This document shows positions 9,106-17,166 of a stretch of 63,021 nt of DNA, in pieces. The stretch lies in contig CAISIV010000021.1 of assembly GCA_903885555.1 (NCBI GenBank), positions 1-63,021 of the forward strand, read 5' to 3'. The position numbers and the translations under genes are program-made. The stretch comes from an uncultured Hyphomicrobiales bacterium. Its GTDB lineage: Bacteria > Pseudomonadota > Alphaproteobacteria > Rhizobiales > Xanthobacteraceae. The notes beneath the pieces were generated by a model, which saw only the letters and a list, made by a program, of their open reading frames with translations, did no database searches and was not told where the DNA came from. How positions within the stretch are numbered: position 1 is the first letter of the stretch; each line of letters starts with the position of its first letter.

Positions 9106-10638
9106 TTAGGGCTTGAGCTGTGCGGCGAGCGCCGCGATCAGCGCATTGAGTTCGCCGGCCGTGCGCGCGCCGCCGAACACGGTGCGGTCGGGGCGCACGA
9201 TAGCGGCGGTGATGTTGTACCGATCGAGCCAGTCGGAAAACAGTGTTTTCGTCTCTCTGACGACGACGCGCTGGCCGCGCAGGCGGTTCCAGATCGCCAG
9301 CGATTCCGGCGTCAGCGCATTCAGCGCGATGGATGACGCTGCTGCGATCGTGAATTCAGGCTTCAGGAGGTTGTCGAGCCGGACCTCGCCGTTCAGGGTC
9401 GCAATATCGGGCTGCGGGAACAGGGTGCCGGCCGCTGGAGCGCCCTTTGCAATCAGGCCACCTACAAGATCGGGTATGAATTTTTGCCGGTTGGTCTGCG
9501 CCTCTCCCGATTGCAGCTCGGCGCGCAGCTTGTTATCGCGGGCTTCCGCCCTGACTGGATCGAGCTCGCCGATGATCAGGCCGAATTCCTTCGCCAATGT
9601 TACCAGCGCGCTGACATGCGGCTTGCGCTCCTCGGCATAGGTTTCGAGGATCGAAGGCGCGGCATCGCCGCGCAGCACCAGCGCCAGCTTCCAGGCGAGA
9701 TTGACCGCATCGCGCACGCCCGCCGACAGGCCCTGGCCGAGAAACGGCGGCGTCTGGTGCACCGCGTCGCCCATCAACAAAATACGGCCCGATTGCCAGC
9801 TTTGCGCCAGCAGCGCGTGAAAGCGGTAGACGGCCGAGCGCCAGATTTCGAGCTTCGAGGGATCGGTAAAGGCTTTCAGCACCTTCAGCACGTTGTCGCG
9901 TTCGCCGAACGTCGCCGGGTCCTCGCCGGGCAGGATCTTGATCTCCCAGCGTCGCAGCGCGCCGGGTCCTGGCAGAAAGGTGCCGGGCCGCGACGGCCAG
10001 CAATACTGGAAGCATTTCTGCGGCCGCTCGGTGGCGTGATGGTCAAGCGCATCGACCACCATCCACCATTCGTCGAAGGCGAGATCGTCGAAGACAATGT
10101 CGAGTTTCTTGCGGACGAAGCTGTTGGCGCCGTCGCAGCCGACCAGATAACGCGCGCGCAAAATACGCTGCGCGCCGCTCTCGTCCTTGACGGTCAATGC
10201 GACGCCATCGTTATCCTGCGTGACGTCAACGGCCTGCATCGACAGAAACACATCGGCCTTGTCATAGGTGGCGAACTTCGCGCGTAGCGCCGTCTCGAAC
10301 TCCGGCTGCACGAAGGTCGCGGTCGGCGTCCAGCCCAGCGGAAAAGGCGGCGGCATCGGATCGAATATCTTGATGATCTGCTTGTCGACGCCGAGATAAT
10401 GTGTGCCCGGATGCGGCACGGTGTGCTTGGCGATGGTGTCGGCAAGCCCGCAGGCCTGGAACACGCGCAGCACTTCGTGGTCGATGGTGATGGCGCGCGG
10501 CTTGTCGTAGATGCCGGCCGCCTGCTCGACGACGAGAATCCTTAGGCCGTACTTTGCCAGCAGGTTCGCAAACGTCGCCCCGACCGGTCCATAGCCGACG
10601 ATGGCAACGTCATAGAGGGCGGCTTTGTTCGGCGGCAT
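9106..10638 (-). CDS. FAD-dependent monooxygenase, MhpA-like (3-(3-hydroxyphenyl)propionate hydroxylase type)
   Basis: A 510-residue class A hydroxylase with an N-terminal Rossmann motif (VGYGPVGATFANL, near residue 14), a DG motif (VGCDGANSFVRK, near 168) and a GD motif (LLMGDAVHQTPPFLGQG, near 285). The length and the C-terminal thioredoxin-like extension match the PheA/MhpA group. It would hydroxylate a phenolic acid to a catechol, which the co-encoded extradiol dioxygenase can cleave. It is the distal gene of the minus-strand operon TRAP - dioxygenase - GntR - hydroxylase. The exact phenolic substrate cannot be read from sequence. Confidence 0.85.
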   Translation of the reverse strand: MPPNKAALYDVAIVGYGPVGATFANLLAKYGLRILVVEQAAGIYDKPRAITIDHEVLRVFQACGLADTIAKHTVPHPGTHYLGVDKQIIKIFDPMPPPFPLGWTPTATFVQPEFETALRAKFATYDKADVFLSMQAVDVTQDNDGVALTVKDESGAQRILRARYLVGCDGANSFVRKKLDIVFDDLAFDEWWMVVDALDHHATERPQKCFQYCWPSRPGTFLPGPGALRRWEIKILPGEDPATFGERDNVLKVLKAFTDPSKLEIWRSAVYRFHALLAQSWQSGRILLMGDAVHQTPPFLGQGLSAGVRDAVNLAWKLALVLRGDAAPSILETYAEERKPHVSALVTLAKEFGLIIGELDPVRAEARDNKLRAELQSGEAQTNRQKFIPDLVGGLIAKGAPAAGTLFPQPDIATLNGEVRLDNLLKPEFTIAAASSIALNALTPESLAIWNRLRGQRVVVRETKTLFSDWLDRYNITAAIVRPDRTVFGGARTAGELNALIAALAAQLKP

Positions 10639-10657
10639 TATTCAATCCGGCAGAAGA

Positions 10658-11365
10658 CTAGAGCGCGCGGTCGTGCAGCACTTTGCGCACCAGCTCGGCG
10701 GTGTGCTCGAAATGCGCCTTGATGAGTTTGGCGGCGGCCTCGGCGTCGCGCGCCACGACGGCTTCCATCAGCGCCTTGTGTTCGCTGTCGCGGTTCTCGC
10801 CCTTGATGCCGGCCTTGCGGCCGACGTGGCGGTAACGCTCCGAACTGTCGAACAGATGCTCGCAATACTGCTCGATCCGGCTCGAGCCGGAAGCGGCGAT
10901 GAGGCTGGAGTGGAATTTTCGGTGCGCCAGTTCCCACTTCGCGCTGCGGGTATCCTCGCTGCCCGGTTCGAAGCGTGGCGTGCGCGACAGCCGGTGGAAG
11001 CACAGCACCACGTTTTCCTCCCAGGCCGCATCGCCATTGGCGATTGAATTACGGATCGCCAGTTCATTGAGCCACGATCGGGCACGTGTCAGATCGATCA
11101 GATCTTCCTCGCTGAGGCCCGTTACCGCGAAGCCACGATGGTCGATCTGCGTCACTAAGCCTTCGCTCGACAGGCGGCTGAGCGCCTCGCGCATCGGGCT
11201 TAACCCCACGCCGAAACGGTCGCACAGCGAGCGGATGTTGAGTTTCTCGCCCGGCGCGATCGCAACCGTGATGATGGCCTGCCGCAGCCGGTCGTAGACG
11301 GCCGACGCCAGCGTTTCCTTGCGGTCTTCTGTGTCGACGATTTCGAGAGCTGGCACAGCGCGCAC
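10658..11365 (-). CDS. GntR family transcriptional regulator (FadR/FCD subfamily)
   Basis: A 235-residue regulator with an N-terminal winged helix-turn-helix (SAVYDRLRQAIITVAIAPGEKL, then CDRFGVGLSPMREALSRL; residues about 20-75). The C-terminal helical FCD ligand domain includes the metal-site-like segments ELAHRKFHSSLI and HKALMEAV. GTG 11365 is the start, 1 nt after the dioxygenase stop, so the gene is translated as part of the operon. FCD regulators normally sense organic acids. The likely target is the palindromic pair upstream of the TRAP operon (15284-15327). Confidence 0.87.
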   Translation of the reverse strand: MRAVPALEIVDTEDRKETLASAVYDRLRQAIITVAIAPGEKLNIRSLCDRFGVGLSPMREALSRLSSEGLVTQIDHRGFAVTGLSEEDLIDLTRARSWLNELAIRNSIANGDAAWEENVVLCFHRLSRTPRFEPGSEDTRSAKWELAHRKFHSSLIAASGSSRIEQYCEHLFDSSERYRHVGRKAGIKGENRDSEHKALMEAVVARDAEAAAKLIKAHFEHTAELVRKVLHDRAL

Positions 11366-11366
11366 C

Positions 11367-12371
11367 TTAATGGCTCGGCTTGGAGAGATATTTCTCCAAG
11401 GTCATGGGCGTGGGCTTCACTATTGGCTCGCTCACGGAAGCACCAGCGAAATCGGTGGCTTCCTCGAACCAGGCGGCGCGGGCGGGCATGCCCCACGGGA
11501 ACGACACAGTGTGATCGGTGGGATCCCAGCCAACCGGCTCGTTCTCGATGTCCATCGTCTGATAATGCGTGTTGAACAGCTCGACGCGATGGCCGTCCGG
11601 ATCGCGGAAGTAGACGAACATTGCGTGGCCGGGTCCGTGGCGGCCCGGTCCGCGCTCGACTTTGCTGCCGTATCCAAGTTCGCCGGCGACGTCGCAAGCT
11701 TTCAGCAATTGCTGGCCTTCGGCGGCGAGGAACGCGAAGTGATGCAGCCGCGGGCCGGTGCCGTTGAAGAAGACGATATCGTGCGGATTGCCTTTGCGCT
11801 GCAGGAACACGCCACGCAGATCGTGCGTACCCTTCGGCGCGATGTATTCGGTCAGGTGGAAGCCCGCTTCCATGTAGAACTCGCAGGCCTTGCGCACGTC
11901 GGTGGTCAGCACTTGGTAGTGATCGAGCCGTAGCGCGCAGCCGCCACGGTGCTCGGTGAAGGCGGTGATCTTGCGCGGCATCACCGGCATGGTGGCGCAG
12001 AATTCCATCGGCGTGCCGACCGGATCGGTGACGTGCAGCGTGAGGCCTTGGTTCGGCACGTCGGCCCAGGCCGTTTTGCAGCCCTTGGCGTCGAACCAGT
12101 CCTTGCCGCGCTTGAGGTCGTTGTCGGTCAGCATGCGCATGCCGAGCCGTACGCAGGACGGCTCGCTGCCTTTGCGCAGCACCAGGCTGTGATGGCAGGC
12201 TTCCTCGACGCCACGGAGATAAAGTGCGTCGCCTTCTTCCGCGCTGACGATCAGCCCCAGCACCTGGGTGTAGAACTTCTTGCTCGCGGCGAGGTCTTTC
12301 ACCGTCAGCACGACGTGGCTGGTGCGGGTGATCCGGAAGACGGGATCGAGATTGGTGACGGGAAGTGTCAT
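11367..12371 (-). CDS. VOC family extradiol ring-cleavage dioxygenase (homoprotocatechuate 2,3-dioxygenase-like)
   Basis: A 334-residue type I extradiol dioxygenase with two vicinal-oxygen-chelate modules (residues about 13-130 and 145-270). The metal ligands can be placed at His151 (LDHYQV), His210 or His211 (RLHHFAF) and Glu264 (HRVELFNTHY), spaced as in homoprotocatechuate 2,3-dioxygenases. It would cleave a catechol next to the hydroxyl pair using Fe(II) or Mn(II). The gene lies between the TRAP transporter and GntR genes, so the transported acid or its hydroxylated product is the likely substrate. No ring-cleavage-product hydrolase or decarboxylase is visible in the operon. Confidence 0.88.
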   Translation of the reverse strand: MTLPVTNLDPVFRITRTSHVVLTVKDLAASKKFYTQVLGLIVSAEEGDALYLRGVEEACHHSLVLRKGSEPSCVRLGMRMLTDNDLKRGKDWFDAKGCKTAWADVPNQGLTLHVTDPVGTPMEFCATMPVMPRKITAFTEHRGGCALRLDHYQVLTTDVRKACEFYMEAGFHLTEYIAPKGTHDLRGVFLQRKGNPHDIVFFNGTGPRLHHFAFLAAEGQQLLKACDVAGELGYGSKVERGPGRHGPGHAMFVYFRDPDGHRVELFNTHYQTMDIENEPVGWDPTDHTVSFPWGMPARAAWFEEATDFAGASVSEPIVKPTPMTLEKYLSKPSH

Positions 12372-12383
12372 GCGAAAACCCCT

Positions 12384-13688
12384 TTAGCCCTTCAATAGTG
12401 TCGGCAACCACAGCGCCAGTTGCGGAAACAGCGTCAGCAATGCCAGCACGAACAGGTCCGCTACGATAAAGGGCACGATGCTCTTGTAGAGCCGGTGCAA
12501 CGGGATATCGGGCCGCATCGCATGCAGGATGAGAATGACAAGCCCGATCGGGGGGATCACCAGGCCAAGTTCGACGATGATGACGTTGATGATCGCCCAC
12601 CACACCGGGTCATAGCCGAAGTGCACGATGATCGGCAGCGCGAAGGGCAGCGTCACGACCATCGCGGCGAGTTCGTCGAAGATGGCACCGAGCACCAGAT
12701 AGGCGGCAAGCATCAGCGCGATGATGCCGAGCGGCGGCAGATTGACGTGGCCGAGCATCTCGATGAGCTGTTCGGGGATCTTGGCCAGGCTGATGAAATA
12801 GGTGAACACTGATGAGCCGATCAGCACGAAATAGATCATGCCGGCGGTCAGCGCGGTGTCGCGCAGGCCGCGTGCGAAGTTGTCGGGCGTGATGGTCCGG
12901 CGCATGAGCGCGAACACGAAAGACACCACGGCTGCGACCGAGGCGGCTTCGCTGACCGTGAAGATGCCGCTGTAGAGGCCGACGAAGATGACGCCAATGA
13001 GCAGGATCGCCGGCGCGGCGCGCCATAGCGCGGTCAGCTTCTCGGCGCGGGAGACTTCCTGCAATACCGGTGCAATCGCCGGGTTCCACCGCACCACCAG
13101 TGTGATCGCAATGATATTGGCGGCGATGGTGATCAGGGCAGGGATCACCGCGGCGATGAAGACGTCGAAAATGTAAGTCCGCGCCACGACGCAATACAGA
13201 ATCATGCTGAGCGAGGGCGGGATCAATGCCTTCAGCGCGCCGCCGGCGGCGATGGTCGCGCCGGAAAAGCTCGGCGAGTAGTTGCGTGCCAGCATTTCCG
13301 GCAGGGCCACGCGCGTGAAGGTCGCGACTGTGGCGGGCGACGAGCCGCAGATCGCGCCGAAGGCCGCGCTGCCGCCGATGGTGGCGTAGGACAGACCGCC
13401 GCGGCGGTGGCCGAGCAAGGCGGCGGCGGCGGTGTAGAGATCCTTGGAAAAGCCGGAAACATTGACGAAAGCGCCCATCATAAGGAACAGCGGTACGGCG
13501 GCGAGATCCATACTGCCGAGCACCTGCGACGGCTCGTTCGCCAGAAAGGTTAGCGCCGGTCCCCAACTGGTCTGCACCGCGAAGGCGACGATGCCGACCA
13601 CGATCATGCCGAAGGCCAGCGGCACATGAAGGAACACCAGCGCGAAGAGCGCGATGATGCCGGTGACGCCGATGGCGGTCGCGCTCAC
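12384..13688 (-). CDS. TRAP transporter large permease subunit (DctM)
   Basis: A 434-residue, very hydrophobic membrane protein with about a dozen predicted transmembrane segments, starting near residue 4 (IGVTGIIALFALVFLHVPLAF). Segments such as SFVNVSGFSKDL-like AFVNVSGFSKDLY and GAICGSSPATVATF match the DctM family that forms the Na+-coupled translocation channel. The GTG start at 13688 overlaps the small-subunit stop (GTGA). It works with the DctQ and DctP proteins encoded immediately upstream. The substrate is probably an aromatic or related carboxylate, given the co-transcribed hydroxylase and dioxygenase. Confidence 0.92.
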   Translation of the reverse strand: MSATAIGVTGIIALFALVFLHVPLAFGMIVVGIVAFAVQTSWGPALTFLANEPSQVLGSMDLAAVPLFLMMGAFVNVSGFSKDLYTAAAALLGHRRGGLSYATIGGSAAFGAICGSSPATVATFTRVALPEMLARNYSPSFSGATIAAGGALKALIPPSLSMILYCVVARTYIFDVFIAAVIPALITIAANIIAITLVVRWNPAIAPVLQEVSRAEKLTALWRAAPAILLIGVIFVGLYSGIFTVSEAASVAAVVSFVFALMRRTITPDNFARGLRDTALTAGMIYFVLIGSSVFTYFISLAKIPEQLIEMLGHVNLPPLGIIALMLAAYLVLGAIFDELAAMVVTLPFALPIIVHFGYDPVWWAIINVIIVELGLVIPPIGLVILILHAMRPDIPLHRLYKSIVPFIVADLFVLALLTLFPQLALWLPTLLKG

Positions 13689-14194
13689 TGCGGGATCTCC
13701 GGATCGTGCTGGACGGATTTGCCGGTCAGCGTCTGGATCATCACGAAGGCCTGCACCGCGACGCAAACCCACAGAATGGCATCGACCGCGAACCAGAACG
13801 GCGCCTTCGGCACGTTCATCATCCAGGTCACGTCATTTGCCTGCTTGGTCTTGATGCCGAACAGCCAGAATTGCCACGCCATCGCCGCCATGACGACGGT
13901 CATGAGCACATCGGCGAAGATGTCGAAGATGCGTGCGCCGGCCGGCGGCAGAAGGTTCTCGAAGGTGCGCAGCACGATGTTGTTCTTGTGCAGCAGCACG
14001 ATCGGCAGGCAGCAGGCGCCGCAGATCGCGGCGACCAGGTCGCCGATCTCGCGGACGAAATCGAGCGGCGTGTTGGCCAGCGCCCGCAGCAGCCCGTCGA
14101 ACAGCGTGCAGACCGCGAGCGCCAGAAGCACCGTCAATCCGGCGACGGCGAGAGCGTTCGCCGCGCCGGTGACAAATTTTTCGATCAGTTTCAC
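13685..14194 (-). CDS. TRAP transporter small permease subunit (DctQ)
   Basis: A 169-residue protein with four predicted membrane helices (residues about 14-35, 45-65, 88-108 and 130-155), as expected of DctQ. The sequence LDFVREIGDLVAAICGACCLPIVLLH is a family-typical region. A GTG start at 14194 overlaps the binding-protein stop (GTGA), and the large subunit overlaps in the same way, so translation of the three transporter genes is coupled. It stabilises the large permease subunit in the cytoplasmic membrane. Confidence 0.9.
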   Translation of the reverse strand: MKLIEKFVTGAANALAVAGLTVLLALAVCTLFDGLLRALANTPLDFVREIGDLVAAICGACCLPIVLLHKNNIVLRTFENLLPPAGARIFDIFADVLMTVVMAAMAWQFWLFGIKTKQANDVTWMMNVPKAPFWFAVDAILWVCVAVQAFVMIQTLTGKSVQHDPEIPQ

Positions 14195-15198
14195 TTTTTC
14201 GCCCGGATCTCGGCGAGCAAAGCGCGCGCCTTGGTCAGGAGCTCGGCATTCTTTGGATCTTTCGCCGCCCAGTCGGCGGTGACTTTCTCCGAAGCCGCCT
14301 TGATCGCCGGCAGATCGGCGTCGGCCGGCGTCACCACCGTGCGCTTGGTGTCGGCGCGGAATTTCTCGATGACCTCGTTGTTATAGGCGCTGAGGTTCTT
14401 GACGTAAGTGTCGTTGAGCATGCCGGGCGAGTACTTGTTGATGAGATCCTTCGCGGCCTGCGGCAGCGACTCGTACTTGGCGCGGTTCATCAGCACGGCG
14501 AAGGGATTGGTGCCGAGCTGGATCAGGTAGTCGTTGGTGGTGACGCGGTCGATGCCGAAGTCGACGACAGCGGCGGGCACGGTGGTCGTGGCGTCGATGG
14601 TGCCGCGGCCCATGGCCTCGACGACTTCGTTCGGCGGCATCAGCACCGGCACGACGCCGAGTTCCTTCACCGTCTGGCCGATGACGGCGCCGCTGATGCG
14701 CACCTTCATGCCCTTGAGGTCGTTGACCGACTTGATGGCTTTACGCGAGAACACGTGCGCATTGGCGTTCATGAACGAGCCGACGACGACGTAGTCGGAA
14801 TAGCCGCGCAGCAGGTTGGCCTTGAGCAGCGCCTGATAGAGCGCGACGCCTTCCTTCATGTTGCCGACGAGACCGGGCAGTTCGAACACCTGGTCGTCCG
14901 GGAAGCGTCCGGGTACCAGCGCCGGATTGACGAAGGCGATGTCGGCGACGCCGTCGAGGATCATCTGCGGCTGGGCGGGCAGAGCCTTGCCGAGCGCACC
15001 GTTCGGATAGGCCTCTATCTTCACCGCGCCGCTCGGATCGGCATTGATCGCGTCGACCCAGAGCTTGATCGCCTTGGCGTAGTTGACCTCGGTGTCAGAG
15101 GCGAAGAAGGCGAGCTTGAGCGTGACCGGCTGCGCATGGACCGTGGCAGGCACCAAGGCCGCCAGCGCCAGCAGCGCGATTGCGAAAATCCTCGACAT
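14191..15198 (-). CDS. TRAP transporter substrate-binding protein (DctP)
   Basis: A 335-residue periplasmic protein with a Sec signal peptide (MSRIFAIALLALAALVPATVHAQ). DctP-family segments follow, including the ligand-arginine region MKVRISGAVIGQTVKELG and the VVEAMGRGTIDATTT segment. ATG 15198 is preferred because a GGGAG ribosome site stands 8 nt upstream; starts at 15204 or 15207 would be too close to it. It is the first gene of the minus-strand catabolic operon, reading from the palindrome-rich gap at 15208-15367. An organic acid ligand is expected. Confidence 0.9.
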   Translation of the reverse strand: MSRIFAIALLALAALVPATVHAQPVTLKLAFFASDTEVNYAKAIKLWVDAINADPSGAVKIEAYPNGALGKALPAQPQMILDGVADIAFVNPALVPGRFPDDQVFELPGLVGNMKEGVALYQALLKANLLRGYSDYVVVGSFMNANAHVFSRKAIKSVNDLKGMKVRISGAVIGQTVKELGVVPVLMPPNEVVEAMGRGTIDATTTVPAAVVDFGIDRVTTNDYLIQLGTNPFAVLMNRAKYESLPQAAKDLINKYSPGMLNDTYVKNLSAYNNEVIEKFRADTKRTVVTPADADLPAIKAASEKVTADWAAKDPKNAELLTKARALLAEIRAKK

Positions 15199-15283
15199 CA
15201 ACATCACTCCCTATGTCCCGATGGGTTTGCCGTCTCTCGGCCTGCGTGGGCCGGCGGCATTGCCAAAAGATCGTGAAACAGAA

Positions 15284-15327
15284 ATAATCGATTATCAAGT
15301 CGATATTCTAATATAATCGACGATTGT
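15284..15327. promoter_or_regulatory. Candidate GntR operator pair in a divergent promoter
   Basis: The 160-bp gap between the TRAP operon and the rightward SDR gene contains a perfect 12-bp palindrome ATAATCGATTAT (15284-15295). An imperfect second copy, ATAATCGACGATTGT, lies at 15313-15327; start-to-start spacing is 29 bp, close to three helical turns. Two spaced copies of one palindrome in a divergent promoter is typical operator architecture. The GntR protein encoded in the TRAP operon is the obvious candidate ligand-responsive binder; this is inference. Confidence 0.5.
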
Positions 15328-15367
15328 ACCGCATGGCGAAACAGCAGGTAACGTACGGGGAAGAAGC

Positions 15368-16147
15368 ATGAATCTCGGCATTGAAGGCCGCACGGCCATC
15401 GTCTGCGGCTCAAGTCAGGGGCTGGGATTGGCCTGTGCGCGGGCGCTGGCGCTGGAAGGCGTCAACGTCATCGTCAATGGCCGCACGCAGGACAAGCTCG
15501 ACAACAGCGCCGATGAGTTGCGCAAGACCGCGCGCGGCACCGTCACCGCGGTCGCCGCGGATGTGACGACGGCCGAAGGCCAGGCAAAGTTGATCGCGGC
15601 GTGCCCGTCGCCGGACATTCTCATCAACAATAATGCCGGTCCGGCGCCTGGAAATTTTGCCGATCACGACCGCGACAAATGGATGACGGCGATCGAAGCC
15701 AACATGATCGCGCCGTTGATGCTGATCCGCGCTGTGCTGCCCGGCATGAAGGAGCGCAAGTTCGGCCGCATCGTCAACATCACCTCGGCGATGGTGACGA
15801 CGCCGCGCCCGCACATGACACTGTCGTCGGGCGCGCGCGCAGGTCTCAGTGCTGCCGTGAAAGGCATCTCGCTCGACGTCGCGCGTTACAACGTGACGCT
15901 CAACAATCTGCTGCCGGAACGCTTCGACACCGACCGCCAGCACCAGATGGCGAAAGCCGCGATGGTGCGCGAGAGCATCACCTACGAGGAAGCGCGGGCC
16001 AAACAACTCGAATCCATCGCCGCGCGACGGCTTGGTGATCCCAAAGAGTTCGGCGCCACTTGCGCCTTCATCTGCAGCGCCTTCGCCGGTTTCATGTCCG
16101 GCCAGAATGTGCATCTCGATGGTGGCTCGTATCCGGCGCTGATCTAA
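15368..16147 (+). CDS. SDR family protein with degenerate catalytic motif
   Basis: A 259-residue protein with the SDR fold: an N-terminal nucleotide-binding motif (CGSSQGLGLA, residues about 12-21), an NNNAG motif near 88 and a C-terminal GQNVHLDGG. The catalytic Ser is kept (NITSAM). The Tyr and Lys positions of YxxxK read S and R in the segment LSSGARAGL, so classical hydride transfer is doubtful. This SSGAR variant is seen in a subset of SDR-like proteins of proteobacteria (recollection). The gene is first in a short rightward run with a TctC-type binding protein and a FAD hydroxylase, divergent from the TRAP operon. Function unassigned. Confidence 0.85.
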   Translation: MNLGIEGRTAIVCGSSQGLGLACARALALEGVNVIVNGRTQDKLDNSADELRKTARGTVTAVAADVTTAEGQAKLIAACPSPDILINNNAGPAPGNFADHDRDKWMTAIEANMIAPLMLIRAVLPGMKERKFGRIVNITSAMVTTPRPHMTLSSGARAGLSAAVKGISLDVARYNVTLNNLLPERFDTDRQHQMAKAAMVRESITYEEARAKQLESIAARRLGDPKEFGATCAFICSAFAGFMSGQNVHLDGGSYPALI

Positions 16148-16166
16148 AATATTAGGACGCAGTAAG

Positions 16167-17135
16167 ATGATGAAATTCAAACTTCTCGGCGCCTTGTTCG
16201 CCGCCACCGTTTCCCTCGTGCCGGCGCAGGCGCAGATTTATCCAAACCGGGTGATCAAGATGGTCGTTCCGGCCGGCCCCGCAGGCCCGACCGATCTGCT
16301 CGGCAGGCTGGTGGCGAGCTCGTTGTCGAGCACATTGGGCCAACCCGTCATCATTGAAAACAAAGGCGGCGCCGGTGGCGCCATCGGCGCGCGCGCCGTG
16401 GCAACGGCGGCTCCTGACGGTTACACCTTGTTCGTCGGCAACACGGCGACGTTGGCGAATATCCCGGCCGTTTCGGCAGGTGCCGGTTACGATCCGATCA
16501 AGGATTTCGCGCCGATCGCCAAGATCATGGACTCATATCAAATCCTGGTCGTGCGTTCCGGCTTGCCGGTCAAAAGCGTCGCGGAACTGGTCGCCTACGC
16601 CAAGGCAAATCCAGGCAAACTCAATTATGCCGCCGTTGGCGTCGGCAACATCACGCACCTCAGCGGCGAGTTGTTCAAGATCAAGACCGGCACAGACTTT
16701 GCCCTCATTCAGTACAAGAGCGGCGGCGAGGCCATGACGGCGGTGATGTCCGGTCAGGCCGATTTCGCCATCGATAATGTCGCGGTGTCGCGCCCGCAGA
16801 TCACGGCCGGCACAATGCGCGCGCTGGCCGTGACCAGCGCGACGCGGCAGGCGACTTATCCGGAATTGCCGACAATGATTGAAGCCGGCGTACCCGGATT
16901 TGTGGTCACCAGCTTTTTCGGCATCGCTGCGCCTGCCGGTACGCCGGCGCCAATCGTCGCGAAGCTGCACTCGGAAATCGCCGCGGCCCTCAAGACGGAG
17001 AAAATCGTATCGACGTTGGAACAGCTTGGCGCGGTGGCAAGCACGGAGACGCCAGAGCAATTCCAGGCGTCGATCGCCGCCTCGCTGAAACTCTGGAAAG
17101 AGATCGCCGACGCGGCTCACATCAAGATCGATTGA
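16167..17135 (+). CDS. Tripartite tricarboxylate transporter substrate-binding protein (TctC/Bug family)
   Basis: A 322-residue periplasmic binding protein with a short signal peptide (MMKFKLLGALFAATVSLVPAQAQ). The mature protein opens with IYPNRVIKMVVPAGPAGPTD and has IIENKGGAGGAIGA near residue 65, both hallmarks of Bug receptors. These proteins capture carboxylates or amides for a TctAB permease. No tctA or tctB gene is in the window, so it is an orphan receptor here, as is common for Bug proteins. It lies between an SDR-like gene and an aromatic hydroxylase gene in the same direction. Confidence 0.9.
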   Translation: MMKFKLLGALFAATVSLVPAQAQIYPNRVIKMVVPAGPAGPTDLLGRLVASSLSSTLGQPVIIENKGGAGGAIGARAVATAAPDGYTLFVGNTATLANIPAVSAGAGYDPIKDFAPIAKIMDSYQILVVRSGLPVKSVAELVAYAKANPGKLNYAAVGVGNITHLSGELFKIKTGTDFALIQYKSGGEAMTAVMSGQADFAIDNVAVSRPQITAGTMRALAVTSATRQATYPELPTMIEAGVPGFVVTSFFGIAAPAGTPAPIVAKLHSEIAAALKTEKIVSTLEQLGAVASTETPEQFQASIAASLKLWKEIADAAHIKID

Positions 17136-17166
17136 TGCCGCCAGCCACCCACAAAGACTTGAAGAC

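Noticed and set aside
11200-12603. 467-codon minus-strand frame overlapping the extradiol dioxygenase and GntR genes
   Set aside because: Alternative frame of two real genes, Arg/Ser-rich, no domain and it crosses gene boundaries.
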